Of a stretch of DNA of 64,000 bases, positions 1 to 12,140 are shown piece after piece. Location of the stretch: NCBI GenBank assembly GCA_029378245.1, contig JARKIF010000001.1, forward strand, positions 930,001 to 994,000, in the 5' to 3' direction. Source of the DNA: Roridomyces roridus (Eukaryota > Basidiomycota > Agaricomycetes > Agaricales > Mycenaceae). The position numbers and the translations under genes are program-made. The notes beneath the pieces were generated by a model. That model did no database searches. It was not told the DNA's origin and saw nothing but the letters and a program-made list of their open reading frames with translations. Position 1 is the stretch's first letter, and every line of letters starts with the position of its first letter.

Positions 1-170
1 ATAGCTGAATATTGCTTCTTCCAGTGTCGCCGGCTGTTTGAACCTACGGAGAATCCGCGTGAACCTGACCATATTGGGCTCGAAGCAGAACAGCCGCAGA
101 TGGTCTTGACTACTACAGTCTACAAACTTCTATAAGACCGTGCCAATAGCCTACATGTCTCATCACATCC
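1..170 (-). other. open frame running off the left edge, unassigned
   Basis: On the minus strand a frame with no stop runs from about 170 off the left edge and would encode roughly 57 residues, with a stretch rich in Arg and Phe. I do not recognise it. It may be an exon of a gene lying to the left or chance. The 3' flank of the F-box gene at 251-1537 begins inside it. Confidence 0.2.
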
Positions 171-250
171 GGCTCCGCTTTCCCGCGCTCGCTGCCACTG
201 GCTCGACCAAGGCCCGACACTTTCACTCGCTGAATCCCGAAGAAGCGCGA

Positions 251-1537
251 TCAAGTCTCAGTCCCAATGTAAATACCCATCCCATCGTCCAAATATTCTC
301 GGAACAGAGCAAGAGGATCGTCCGGCAGACCCACATGAGACGGCCCATTTTGATATGGATCATGGATAGTGAGCCGCACGCTTTTTAGCATGGTACGGCG
401 AGCAGACAGGACATGTGCGAGGGCATCCAAGACATCAAGGGGACTGGGTTCATTTGGGTACCTGATGATTGAGTCGACCTTCAATATTCGGAGGTTCGGA
501 AGTAGGTGTGGATTGTGCACCAAGAAATCGAACAACTGTTTCGCAAACAAGGTACTCGGAGACAAGCATTCCAACTGTGCGAGGGTTGGAATGAGAGCCA
601 TGGACTCGCCGAAGCTGGGATCGAAATGCAAGGCTTCGTGCAACCAAAGCCTCCGCAGAGGCGGTGAGGATCGGCGCAGGAATGAGTTGAAACTGCGTTT
701 GGAGATTGCCTCCGCCAGCAGATTGAGAGTTTTGAGTCGTGGAGCCGAGATCCAATCCAAGGCGTAAAACCCCTCGAAATAGGTTAGTATACGCAGACGA
801 GGCAGAACGAGTGGTTCGAGTGCCGCTTCGTCATCGGAATCCTGAATGAAGACTATGTCTTGCAAGCCGAGTTCAACTAGCTTGGGGCAACGGCATAGGA
901 GCTGGCGGAAGGGCAGCCAATACCACTGCACATCTTGTCGCCCATTCAACTCTAGCACCTTGAGGCTGGACAGCTCCATTTTGGGGTCAATTCCCCCAAA
1001 GAATTCGGATAATTCATCCTCGTCGTCGGATTGATCTTGGGAATCATCGGCGCTTGGCAAGGTGATGGTGAGGCTTTGGAACTGCGGAGAACGCTGCAGA
1101 ATTGTAGAGGCCACTAGCGGGTCGCAGATTCCTTCGAGGAAAATCTGCAGCGGACGACTCCGTGCACGTCGAAACCACATTTCCAACAACTCTGCGGATC
1201 CCGTGCATGCACGCGGAAGGACGATGTGAATAGAAGCCCAAAGGGAGGGGTTGGCTAGTGCGATATTGGTCCAAGCATGAGAGATGTTTAGGAAAAGTAA
1301 AGGGGCAAGATGGACTTTGGGTTGAACGCAACCACGCGGGTAGTCGGACTCGGGGAGACATTGCATAAAAATCTCGGACGAGATCTCGAGCGGTAGTCGC
1401 GCGATTGGGTCACGTAGAGCGTTAAGCTGTTGCTGGAGAAGACTTTTACTGCTCTCGAGTTTTCTGAGCACATCTCGCTGGCGCTCAATTTCAAGAGAAA
1501 CGCGCTCGATCTGCGCCGCGATTCCTTCGGTGGACAT
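251..1537 (-). CDS. F-box protein with N-terminal coiled coil and LRR-like tail (copy F1)
   Basis: Single-exon gene of 428 aa. Residues 5-45 form a charged coiled coil (repeated Glu/Lys/Arg/Leu). The F-box core follows at about 46-61 (LPLEISSEIFMQCLP), then a long Leu-rich region with regularly spaced LPxL/LxxLxL segments as in F-box/LRR-like mushroom proteins. Such proteins recruit substrates to SCF (Skp1-cullin) ubiquitin ligases; the substrate is unknown. The start is the first ATG in frame, directly before the coiled coil. It is paralogous over its full length, including about 280 bp of 5' flank and the first bases of 3' flank, to the genes at 12079-13421 and 19593-20855. This copy is uninterrupted and is the best candidate of the three for being functional. 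The family assignment rests on the F-box core and architecture, not on a database search. Confidence 0.8.
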   Translation of the reverse strand: MSTEGIAAQIERVSLEIERQRDVLRKLESSKSLLQQQLNALRDPIARLPLEISSEIFMQCLPESDYPRGCVQPKVHLAPLLFLNISHAWTNIALANPSLWASIHIVLPRACTGSAELLEMWFRRARSRPLQIFLEGICDPLVASTILQRSPQFQSLTITLPSADDSQDQSDDEDELSEFFGGIDPKMELSSLKVLELNGRQDVQWYWLPFRQLLCRCPKLVELGLQDIVFIQDSDDEAALEPLVLPRLRILTYFEGFYALDWISAPRLKTLNLLAEAISKRSFNSFLRRSSPPLRRLWLHEALHFDPSFGESMALIPTLAQLECLSPSTLFAKQLFDFLVHNPHLLPNLRILKVDSIIRYPNEPSPLDVLDALAHVLSARRTMLKSVRLTIHDPYQNGPSHVGLPDDPLALFREYLDDGMGIYIGTET

Positions 1538-1822
1538 CTCCTGAACGTACCGCGTGAGCAGAGCATCGACTTGACAGAAATGGAGGCATACGCGTTTCAG
1601 GAGGGAAGGTCAACGCTGGAAAGACTTGAATTGAAGAACGATTGCGTCTTGCTGGCAGCTGCCGCCGGATGAGTCTTCAAGGGAGAGAAAAATAGCCGCA
1701 ATTCGCCTACCGTGGTTCTAAAGCACGTTGAGGATCGTCTCTTCCCACCAAAAACCGGCAGGTTTTGCAAGGGGATGATGATGGTAAGAAGAAAGGCGAC
1801 TTTGATCGTGATGATGCACAGC
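1538..1822 (-). repeat. duplicated 5' flank shared with 11846-12140
   Basis: Read on the minus strand, this upstream region aligns in patches with the upstream region of the F-box gene at 12079-13421 (for example GCATCATC.CGATCAAAGTC and CTCTGCT.ACGCGGTA just before the start). The duplication that made the two F-box genes therefore carried their 5' flanks. The rest of the gap to 2098 holds no gene I can support. Confidence 0.6.
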
Positions 1823-2098
1823 CAGGCTCCCACAGACATCCATGCCGCGGCCGCGGCGTATTCAGCGTGCAAACTAGCCGCAGATCTCATTGGATACAGA
1901 ATGCTACGCGATGTAAAATTACTCGTTTCCTTTTTCTTTTTCATCTCACACTCGGGATTCGGCTGCTTGCAGGAGTCTGGTCTTGGCTTCTGACTTTGAA
2001 CGCACTCAACACTGCTGCAGAACTCCTTCAAAATCAAGATATGACGCGACTCCAAATTTTAATTTTAATTTTCTAATCTAAGTATCGGCCACTAGCTT

Positions 2099-3866
2099 TC
2101 AGTCCACAAACAACGGTCGAGTGACGAGCGCCGAGAAAATACCAATGAAGGTAAGTACAACAGCGTAGTTGGCACTGCTTACACCCCCATCCTCCTTCCT
2201 CGGTACAGTCTCATCCGTAAACACAACCCGGTCCTGCACCCCAACTTCAACCGACCCAACCCGCTCAATATACGCCGTCAACACCTCGTCCACGGCATCC
2301 AGCACCACAACGCCCTCCTCCCTTTTGGCCATAATATTATCCCCACCCGCCGCGACGTAGTCCAACGTCACGATCCTATACAGCCTCCCAAAATCAACAC
2401 GCTCGTCCCCAATTTCGAGATCAATGAGAGTCCCAGTGCGTGGGTTGTAAGTGACCCTCATCCCGCTCGACACCTGCGCGAACGTGATGACGGCTCCACC
2501 AGCCCTGTGCGCAGCCACGCCGCTCACAGCGCCCTTTAACACATCCCAAAGCTCCCGGCCCGTCATCTCAACCTCCGCTACCGCATTCCCAAACGGAAGC
2601 GCCCCGAGCACGTCCCCGCGCGTTATATTCCCAGGTCCAAGCGTAACACGGATACCACCGCCGTTGAAGATGCAGCCCGTCACGTTGTTGTGCCGATAGT
2701 CAACCATAGCATCACACACAACATCGCCAAACGTGCATTCCCCGGTCTTGCACCCATCGTGTTTGAGCTGCAGTGAAGTCGTCCCGATGACCTCCCCAGC
2801 AAACGCGTCGAACGGGGCGCGCCAGGCACGGATTTGATTTTGAAGTCCCGAATCTTGCGCGGTTTCATTGGTGAGGTGAATCGGCTTGCCCTCGAATGCG
2901 ACAATCTTCCCTCGCTCATCAAACTCGACGTCGATATGACCCAGATATTCGCCATATCGATACGCAGTAACCACCAACACCTGCTCGCCGTCCAAATTCC
3001 TCCGAATCGTAGGATACGGACCAGCAGCGCCCTTCATATCGCCCAATAGCGTATGCGAATGCGCTCCGATGATGAGGTACACACCCCGAGTCCGTCGAGC
3101 AAGTTGGAGATCAACGTCGTAGCCCACATGCGTCATGAGCACGACACGCTTCACCCCCTCCTCCCACTTGTACACGTAATCCACCCAATACTGCGCACTC
3201 GAAATGGGGTCATCGAATGACGTGCTGTCGTCCGAGTTGGATGTGAGCGGGATGGTGTTGGTCGTGAGCCCGATGACGGCGAGGTTGTACTGCGGGAAGA
3301 AGTGGTAGGGTTTGACGGTAGAGTTGATGGTGGGGTTCGAGCTGTGGACGTTTGCGCAGACGACGGGCATGCTGAGGTTGGCTAGGAATTGTCCAAGGTA
3401 CGCATCGCCTCGGTCAAATTCGTGATTCCCCAAAGTCATCGCGTCGAAATGCATCTCATTCAACGTCTCGGCAATCTTTTCACCTCCGTAATACCCATAA
3501 AAAAGCGTTCCCTGGAACTCGTCACCCATGTTCAGAAGCAGAGAGTTTGCTGCAGCGCGCCGGCCCGCGTCCACTGCGGCTTTGATCCGCGCGTAGCCGC
3601 CGTAGCAACCGAGAGCGGGGTTGGTGCAGTCCGTGCCCGAAGTGGTGATTTCATCGAGGTGGGCGTGGATGTCGTTGATGTGGAATATAGCTGCAAGGTC
3701 GTTAGTTAGTAAGAGGAGAGAGGATTCACGTACATATGTTGAAATGTTCCACTTTTGCTGCGGAGAATGGACGTTGCGCGATTCGGCCCACTCCGGTCAA
3801 ATATGCTTGTGCGCACACAGCGCTAGATAATATGAAGAGCGGTTTGAATGTCCGCGGCCAGTTCAT
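2099..3866 (-). CDS. 5'-nucleotidase / UshA-type metallophosphoesterase, secreted, probably GPI-anchored
   Basis: Two exons, 3734-3866 and 2099-3690, with a 43-nt GT-AG intron (3691-3733) carrying the branch motif CTAAC; 574 aa in total. The product hydrolyses nucleoside monophosphates or related phosphate esters outside the cell. Visible motifs: a hydrophobic signal peptide over residues 1-22; metallophosphoesterase metal ligands Asp51 and His53 in NDIHAH; GDEFQG at about 100; GNHE at about 132; a THVGYD segment; and GAHSH. The C-terminal substrate domain has NGGGIR and a GGDNIM motif. A hydrophobic tail of about 20 residues at the end fits a GPI signal. The upstream ATG at 3864-3866 was chosen because only exon 1 supplies the signal peptide and the first metal-binding motif. 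All expected motifs are intact. Substrate specificity cannot be told from sequence. Confidence 0.88.
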
Positions 3867-4962
3867 GAATTGAGAAGGCGGAAAGAGGGGGGAGAAGAGA
3901 AAAACAACAGAATAAAGAGAACACGACTACTGCTCGTCCGCAATTTATACATGAAGCTTGAGCTTGAGGTTGTGTGTGTTGCGAGGATGGATGCAGCGCT
4001 GAAGGAGTGCTTGCTCCAAATTCTTGCGAACGTGCGTCCAATTTCGAGTTAATGGCTCCGAGTCGGACAGAGTCGGAAGAGGTGGGTGGATTTTCTGCAA
4101 GTTGTTCAAGGTTTCGAGATGTGGCTTACGCCTCGTGATCTTGGGGACGACATCCAGCATTTGACGAACGTGCTTCCAAAATGAGCGCCAGTTGGAGCTA
4201 CGAAAACACTGTACAGAGGGCTGTCTCAGCGCGCGGTGGAAGTTGCCACGGGTATTGATTGCGTTTGGCCGGGACCACCACCTTCTCGAGGAATTCACTG
4301 CTTTGAGTAGTTGCTGTATTTGAAGATTAATAGCGTCTTGCCATCTATTACTGCCAGAGATAAGATGCCGAGGATGTGAGGATCAGTACACTACTTAGGA
4401 GTGGAACATGAACGATCCGCCCGGACCGAGGACCTGAGGAATCCTCGGTCAGCTTGTTACGCAGCGGCCTTGCAGCACCCTCGCAGCGAGTACGAACGTG
4501 CGGGTCGAAAAACGAAACACAACCTATAGTCGTGGAGCGGGAGAAACCGGAGGGAGTGCTGCAAGTTCTGGGCCCTGGGCATTGAAAAAGGCTCGACACA
4601 GCAAGAAACGCGGTGAAACGCTCGACACAGAGAAGGAGATAGATCGAGGGAATGCAATACCCAGTCAGGCAGTAGCGTGCGGAGATGGAAGCTTCATCAA
4701 GCAGAAAATCTGGCCAGAGAGGACGAGACCCGGCGGCCGGACGCCCAGCAAAGGGTCGGCTGGCATGTACAGCCTGAGCCTGGAAGGGGCGATTAAAACC
4801 CCATGGACGTCGCGTGTAGCCGCGCCATTGCCAGGAACAGTGCCGCGTTGCTGCTGCGTGGAAGAGACGAGACAATTTTGGTTTTGATGCCAAATACCGA
4901 AACGCGTCGGTGCCATTCAGAGCGGATAACCCAATATTGCCAGTAATATACATTGCAGAGTT
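3867..4962. other. intergenic, no gene supported
   Basis: About 1.1 kb between two minus-strand genes. The open frames here (for example minus 3945-4298 and 4348-4953) have poor codon bias, no recognisable domain and overlap one another. It should contain the 5'-nucleotidase promoter. I see no repeat or RNA gene. Confidence 0.4.
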
Positions 4963-6604
4963 CTACTCGTCGTCGTCATCAACGTCCATGTCCTCCAAGT
5001 CGTCCGCCCCGAGAGCCTGCGCCCTACTATACAAATCTTCCCTTTTGTCCTCCTCCTTGGTCAAATTCGCCAGCGTAAGCAACGCCTCTGCCAAAAACGC
5101 CCTCAGCTCCTCCTCCTCCGCCTTGAGTTCCTCAGTCATCTCCTCTCCATCCTCGCCACCAAACTCCCCTTTCGCACTCCCCGCCGCACGCTCAAAGAAT
5201 TCGATAGCCCGACCAAGCCCCTCCCTAGCCTCATCTGCGTCCTCTTCATCCAAAACAGCATCCCAGCCACGTGCCTCGGCAGCCTCTTCGATATCCTCCA
5301 CCCGGGCAGTCCCGACGACGAGCCAACATCGACCACGGGCACGCGTAACAGGCCCACGCCATTCTGCACGCGCAGTATCGCCCTCCATGTCCATCTGATT
5401 CAGGATGCCGTCAGCCCACGCAGCCCAACGTGTACGTTCCTCTGGTGCAGGCAACCGCTCGGCGAGTGCCAGCACCTCACGTGCAATGGTGAAAAGCTCC
5501 TTTGCACGGCTGAAGGGCCGGACACGGGGGTCGCTGGAAGTGGAAGCAGACGCTGGGTCCTCGTGGGCGGGATGTGGCATGTGGAAGATGCCACGTGTGA
5601 ATTGATCCATGGCGAGCAGCAACAGATCGTGAGGGATGGATGTCGTGAGTGAGATACGGCGGCTGGATGGAGGGCGACGCATGGCGATGGCGGCAAATGG
5701 AGAAGAGGCGGGGCTCGGCCACTTGGGCTCAGGAGGAGGAGGAGGGGCAGAGGGGTTGGCAGCGAGTGTGAGGACCTCGTCTGTGATGCAGAGTAATGTA
5801 CGACCCCAGACTAGGGCCATGCGCCAGTCCTCTGGTGCCTCGCAGCCACGGCCACTCGTGCGGCTGGGTAGATTTTCGCTCGTTTCAAAGACATCGAGGG
5901 CGGCGAGCCAATACGGCGCGGCCGAGCTGGGCTCGTCGGGCAGTGCGAGGGAAGGATCCTGCGCGATAAGGTTGCCGAATAGAAACAGGGCGGTCCCCAA
6001 GATGGCGTGAAATGCAGTGGGGGACTCCTTACATTTGCTGCGAGGTGTAAGCTTTTCGTGCTCGGATGCGTAAAATCTGAATCGCACCATTTTTTTCGAG
6101 GCTTGTTGAGTGTCGGGGAGATGGGTTCGGGCGATTTGCTTCGTGGTCGATTTGGCTCGGCAAAGAGCACCGACGGGTCTTCGTACAAGAGTAGAAAGCG
6201 ATGGCACTCGTGGATGACACCGCGCAGCAAAGGCAGCGCCTCGGTCACGTCGTCGCCTGCAAGAGAGTCAATAATCGCGTTCTATGCAACCGGAAAGCAT
6301 ACGCACAGTCATACTGCTCAGCAGCGCGTCCAAAAAGCTCCTTCAGGTCCTCCCAGTCCTCGACCTTTGTCTCGACCGCAGGGTCTGGCTCGGAGTCCAT
6401 ATCGCTATACGGGCTTCCTGGTGGCTCGGGGGAGTATTCGAGAAGGTAATACTCGTCGTCGTCGTCGTCAGTGTCGTCTGAACGCTGGTAACGCTGTCGC
6501 TTGCGTGGTCGGGGGTCGTCGTCAGAGTCAAGGGCTAGACCGTGCTTAGGTGTCCCACGCCCTTTCCATAGGCCACGAGGGCGGGCCACCTTCCTCGCGC
6601 TCAT
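4963..6604 (-). CDS. ETT1: Ett1/Nro1-family protein (translation termination / oxygen-response TPR-like factor)
   Basis: Three exons: 6307-6604, 6088-6256 and 4963-6037, separated by two 50-nt introns, giving 513 aa. Budding-yeast Ett1 promotes translation termination; fission-yeast Nro1 controls degradation of the hypoxic regulator through Ofd1. The N-terminus has an RPRGL motif and a basic RPRKRQR stretch that may act as a nuclear signal, followed by an Asp-rich acid patch. The helical core contains a conserved-looking ALPLLRGVIHECHRFL segment and FHAILGTALFLFGNLIA, as in the family. The C-terminus is helical and very acidic. Exon joins were fixed by frame: both junctions restore an uninterrupted family-like sequence. 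An ATG at 6641-6643 would add 13 residues; I prefer 6604 because it precedes the basic motif. Function is inferred from the family. Confidence 0.78.
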
Positions 6605-6643
6605 CGCAGCAGTCGGCGGGGGGGAGGGCAGGCGGGGGAGCAT

Positions 6644-8661
6644 GTTATGGAGGACCGCATGATCCTTGGGGCTTGATTTTTATTGCCTGGAAGGCCAAAG
6701 GACCCTCCGAGGCCAGGGCTGCTCTAGATCCTCATTGGAAGTGATCAATACAGAAAACCAATCAGAGCTCGACCCTTCCCTCCTCCTTCCCCCACCACAG
6801 AAAAATAGCCAGAAAATTCAGGCCACTGCAAGGACGCTATCCAAGCCGTCCCATGCCATCCCGCAGGCCATACATCCACTAGTGGAAGCAGCAGAAATTT
6901 TCTCGGTCACCGGCTGCAATTATAGAGAGGTCTAGACCTTCGCATCTCATTGGCTCGCTAGTATCAGTCGCCCATTGGCCGGCGACTTGCTACCAGTGCC
7001 TCTGAGAAGCCTGCGAACGGCGAGTCCGATAAAGTGCGACGAGGAGCCACAGGAATGCTCCCGGAAGCCTCGGTTTGCTGCTCAGGTTAATTTGCGAGCA
7101 GCTATGATGCATGAAGGCGACGTTCCAGCCTCCCTTGCGATCCAGACTCAACCATCATTGGACGAGCCAATCGCATGCCCTGCCCTGGTTACAGATATAG
7201 CCATCCCCGATCTCTCACTCAAAGTCATACGGCTGCCGGATGCTATCGTCCCACGGCCCATGGGCGCGACAAATGACAGAGGCTGGCCTCGAAGATACCA
7301 GCTCAATGGTGCTCCATGTTCTAGGTGGGTCTCGTGGCTACTTTGGAAGGGGAACGCCGGGAGACCCCGACGTCATATTCTCACTGGCGGTAAGGCAACA
7401 GCATTGCAGCAAGGCTGCGGCGCCTAGAAACACGGCCTCATCAATTCTAGATTCTCTCTCTGGACAAATCTCGAATCGAACTGGCAGGGAAAATGACTTG
7501 CGCTTTTCGAAGCAAGCCTCTGACGGCATCTCGCTACATCGCGAACCCGGACTTTTTCGGTCATCTTGGCATGTGGGCCGCCGTTGTCCGTCTTTACGAT
7601 CCTTACATTATCTGGAGGCGGGTGGACTACTTCATCCTACGCGTACGCTACCGGCACTCTTTTCTCTCTCTCCTTTGAATCCGTCGTCTCCGGACGGAAC
7701 ACTGCGCTGGCCAAAGATAACTCTAATTCATCGGTAACCCGCACTTCCACAGTCCTTCTTGACAATCATATCTGCCATTCAAGGGGATTGGCTCGCTCTT
7801 CTATTTGTTGCCCTTTCTTCCTACTCGCTGGGCGCCCCACATTCTTGGTCGTTCGCTCAGCATCCAAATCAGTCCTGAGAAATAGCTGCTTTCGGAGACA
7901 CCGACACTGCCTTGACGGGTCAACCCACTCAATTTCATTTCGCATGGAGACAATCATGTCTAGATCGCCTCTGGCCAATGTTCGAGACGAGACCTTCCCA
8001 ACCGACCTGTTCGGGCACATTCCTCCCTCGGACTCGCGCGCACAAACTCTGTCGGTGCCCATGGATGTCCCCGGAATAGTGCCGTCGGCAAGCCACGCTC
8101 GGGGTCGGGATTCGCCTACGCTAAAGATAACTGTATAGATCGGCTGCATGATATCATAAGTATCTGCCTCACCAGCGGATTGGTTCGCTGTTCAATTTGG
8201 TGCCCAGCTTCCTTCAACCACTCGTTGTCCGCCCCGGACTTCCAACTCGTGAATCCCTTCTCCGATCAGTTTGGGCCTTTGGATCCCGAGTGGTTCGGTC
8301 ACTGGCTGTTCTATCGTTTCGTTTCACTTATCAATCTCTACATCTGGCTGGCTTCCCTCCTTCTGCGCCGCCGGGGGACACCGAGTCTATACCCTGTTCT
8401 AATACACAGCGTCTAGATTCTCTCTCGTCATACCCTGCGTCTTTTGCTCCACAGATTCCATTGTTGGACCATCTAAACTGTGTCTGACCTCATATGTAGG
8501 ACGCCCGGTCTTTGCCTATCAAGATCACTGCCACATATTTGGTGCAAGGGATTGGCTCGGGCTCGTGCTCGGGGTGCCTTCTCAGACCACTAAGCTCAAC
8601 GGACGGCCCACGCGGGCAAACCTCGCATATTTAAGCCAACCTTGACTTGGAGAGCTGCTTC
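6644..8661. other. 2-kb intergenic stretch with faint degenerate repeats
   Basis: No gene is supported. Diverged repeated phrases occur: a GATTGG(C/T)TCGCT motif near 7786, 8176 and 8548, each followed by loosely similar CT-rich sequence; TCTAGATTCTCTCTC at about 7447 and 8412; and AAAGATAACT at about 7714 and 8122. This looks like an old, eroded tandem array. A TATA-like ATATTTAA near 8625 lies about 35 bp before the alcohol oxidase start. Confidence 0.35.
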
Positions 8662-11330
8662 ATGTCCGGTACGCTCGAATTCGATATCATCTTGGCCGGA
8701 GGTAAGTACGCCAAACTTGTGTGAAAATTCATCATGTCTGATCCTTTTCAGGCGGCACGAGCGGCTGCCTCATCGCAGGTCGTCTCGCAGCAGCGGACCC
8801 TGCGTTGCGCATCTTGGTTAGTGCGATTAGTATAACGGAGCAGAAGCAGCGGAATCATTCTGACTGTCGTATGATAGATTTTGGAAGCCGGGGAGCACAC
8901 CCGTGGGTTGGCCGCACACACCCAGCCGGCGCGGTATTTCAGCCACCTCGCGCCGACGAGCTCCACAGTTACGTTCAATGTATCGAAACTGAGTTCTCAT
9001 CTCGGCGGACGGGAACTCGTTACACCTTCTGCGAGATGCCTCGGCGGAGGGAGTAGCGTTAATTGTAGGCCGTCCCGTCTCTTCTTCTCAATTGAATTCA
9101 ATTTTAATGAAATTTTGACTTGTAGTTACGATGTACACGCGTGGCGCTGCCTCGGATTATGATGACTGGGAGAACGTGTATGGGAACACGGGGTGGGCTT
9201 CCAAGGATCTGATTCCGCTTTTCGCGAAGGCAAGGTTATTGTCGGGACCTCAGGGAAATTTACAGAGCTCCACAGACGGAGACGTATCAAGTGAAAGAAG
9301 GAGAACCCACCCACGGATACTCCGGCCCTCTCAAGGTCTCGTACGGCGGCGCCTACACCAACGTGGGGCAGCAGTTCCTCGACGCCGCTGCCCAGTATGA
9401 TACCGCCCGCGGGTCCATAGATGACCCCAATGGACTCTTTTCGTGCGATAAATACGGTGTGAGTAATCTCAATTGCGGGGTTAGTACGATCTGACACGAC
9501 TACACGCAGCGCTGGCAAAAGTGGATCGACTCCAAGACTGGAACTCGCTCGGACGTCCCGCACCATTTCATTTACAACCAATCGCACAACCACAACCTCC
9601 AGGTGTTGACTGGGTGCCGCGTTAAGCGGGTGATCTTCGAGTAGGTGCCAGCGTGCTTCGCTATTTAATTGAAAGGGTCCTAACAAGCGGAACAGAAACA
9701 CACGCGCTGTCGGCGTCGAATTTGTCCGCGATACGACCTTGGAGCCCACCGCCGACCAGACCGTCCGGATAGCCAGAGCCGCCAAGTTGGTCGTGGTATC
9801 TGCTGGAGCCTTTGGATCGCCTACTATCCTTGAACGGTCGGGTATCGGCGGGAGCGAGGTACTCGAGGCACAAGGCGTGCACCAGCTGGTGGATCTTCCT
9901 GGTGTGGGGCGAAACTATCAAGGTATTTCCGGCGACTCAGTCTTGCGTCGTTTCTCTCCAACTAGACTGCAGACCACAACGTCGTTTTCGTTCCCTACCT
10001 CGCCAGTGACGACGCAGAGACCCTGGATGCGTTTTTCCGTGGAGAGGAGGACGAGGAAAAGGGTACGTGATTTCGACTAGAAGCAGGACCCTCCTGATTC
10101 CTTTCAGCGTTGGTAGCGGAGTGGGAATCGACTGGGGCTGGGTTGATGGCTCACAAGTGGGTGGTCGCCAGTTGCCTGCCCAAGCGCTCACCTCTCTCCC
10201 AGCGGTCTTGACGCCGGAGCGAAACTCCGGCCCACCGCCAAGGAACTACAGGAACTCGGTCCTGCGTTCGAGAACAGGTGGAAAACGTACTTTGAAAATG
10301 CTCCAGACAAACCTATCATTTGGATCGGACCGGTCTCTGCGTTTGTCTTCCTCCTCCGACATTCTTTCATTCAGATTGATGTTCACTTTGGTGTACAGAT
10401 ATCTCGGCGACCCGTCCCTTGTCCCGAGGCGCAAATATTACAGTGTTGGGTATTACACGGTGAGTACCCATTACGAGACTGTGAGACGATCTCTTGAGCG
10501 ATGGCTGCAGCAATACCCCGTCTCTCGTGGGCACGTCCACATTTCATCCGGGCAAGATGCAAATGCTCCACCGGACTTTGATTCTGGGTTTCTGAGCGAG
10601 TGAGTCCTCGTAGCACCGATATTCATATCTTTTCAGTACTTATTCATTCGTTCAGCCCCGCAGATTTGCTCACCCTTCGGTGGGGATACAAGAAATCGCG
10701 CGAGCTGGCGAGAAGGATGGGCGTCTACCGCGGTGAATACCTCCCTGGGAGCCCTGTGTTCGCACAAGGCAGTGAGGCGAGGTGTAGGGACGATGCTACC
10801 GGGCCCGTGGATGTTTTGGCGCCGGGGATTGTGTATACGGAGGAAGACGACGAGGCGATTGATGTGTATGATAGGCAGTTTGGTGAGTACGCTTTATGCG
10901 TGGGTGGATGTGGGTTATGGCTAATCCTCGACCAGTTCAGACAGCTTGGCATTCGGTGGGCTTTCATACTTATTCGGATTGTGGACCTCGTCTGAATTCG
11001 ACTGGCGGAACAGCTGGGTACTTGTGCGATGAAGCCGAGAGATCAAGGTGGCGTTGTCGACGAACGTTTGAATGTTTTCGGCGTACAAGGTCTCAAGGTC
11101 GCTGGTAAGCCTACTATTATCCTAATTTCGAAATGACACTGATTGCATTCAAAGACGTGAGTACCCCCGATTCAGGGTTCTTTCTTTCTGGCTATTAATT
11201 TTGATTCTTGGCGCAGATTTCCATCGCGCCGGCGAACGTAGGGGCGAACACGTATAGTACAGCGTTGGTCATTGGCGAGAAGGCGGCTGTACTCATCGCG
11301 GAGGAGTTGGGGATCAAAGGAGTGGTCTAA
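8662..11330 (+). CDS. GMC alcohol oxidase (AA3_3-like), 17 exons
   Basis: FAD-dependent oxidase of the glucose-methanol-choline family, most like alcohol/methanol oxidases, which turn primary alcohols into aldehydes plus H2O2. Exon ends that keep one frame: 8662-8701, 8752-8816, 8878-9064, 9126-9229, 9276-9458, 9510-9640, 9696-9922, 9973-10062, 10108-10156, 10203-10340, 10399-10459, 10511-10599, 10656-10882, 10936-10955, 11014-11104, 11155-11156, 11217-11330; total 605 aa. Visible: the FAD-binding GGGTSGC near residue 13, LGGGSSVN near 92, the active-site His536 in WHSLGTC and Asn579 in NTYSTA, which is the His/Asn pair expected for alcohol oxidases rather than the His/His of aryl-alcohol oxidases. 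Two oddities: a GC-AG intron at 9230-9275 and a required 2-nt exon at 11155-11156. No clear signal peptide or peroxisomal tail is seen. The family call is firm; the precise splicing near the 3' end is inferred. Confidence 0.82.
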
Positions 11331-11845
11331 GTTGGCGCGGAATCTGGATGCGTGTAGATGCAGGGACTTCTTCACTCCGGCTCTCGGCAGTTTGGCAGGG
11401 AACCCGGAACTTGAACCAAATTACCAATTGAATCGGCTTCTCCAAGTTCCAATTTGAACCCCGACACCGGTTATGGCATCCATCCATATCTTCTTTCAAC
11501 TTCAAGTATTTTTGTCGGAACACCTCCAATATCAACTTGATTGAACTGGAGGGCTAGGTCGTTCCTCTCGGCTGGGCGATATTGCTCGTGTCCTCCGAGT
11601 TTGCGGTCTTCCGTTCTCGATGCCGCCGCTGCCGTCTCTCTCCAATCTCACATCTTCTGTCTTGATGATCTCATTAAGCAACTCCATTGAATTGGTTTGG
11701 GATTCCGTTGAGGGGATGGTCTCCCTGCCGCCCCTACACGGACGGCTGGAACCGCGGGAGAAGGGCTCCTACATACGCGGATTAGTAGTTTGCACGCTGT
11801 ATACACGTCGGGTGTGTCAACTGAGAGAGAACTCAAAACTTAGAA

Positions 11846-12140
11846 GCTGTGCATCATCGCGATCAAAGTCACCTTTCTTCTTACCACCATCTTCTCGTTC
11901 ACAAAGCTTCATCCTTGACAGGTTTTAGTGCAGAGGCGATAATTCACGTGTATGACAACCAAGGTGGGCGAATCGCAGCTATTCGCTCTCTTCTCATGAA
12001 GGCTTATTCCGCTCCAGTGGTGACGGAATCGATCTTCAAGTCGTTCGAGCGCCAGCCTATAAGAAGGATCCCACTATTATGAGACGTGTATGCCTCTTTT
12101 TTCATGAGTTAAATTCTCTGCTTACGCGGTAGCCCAGGAG
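11846..12140 (+). repeat. duplicated 5' flank shared with 1538-1822
   Basis: Patchy but colinear similarity to the 5' flank of the F-box gene at 251-1537. The segment contains both the new candidate start codon (12079) and the mutated former start position (12141-12143, GCG in place of ATG) of the F-box gene below. The gap 11331-11845 holds nothing I can name. Confidence 0.6.

Noticed and set aside
9126..9785. 219-codon minus-strand open frame
   Set aside because: It is the antisense shadow of four exons of the alcohol oxidase gene, whose frame carries the family motifs.
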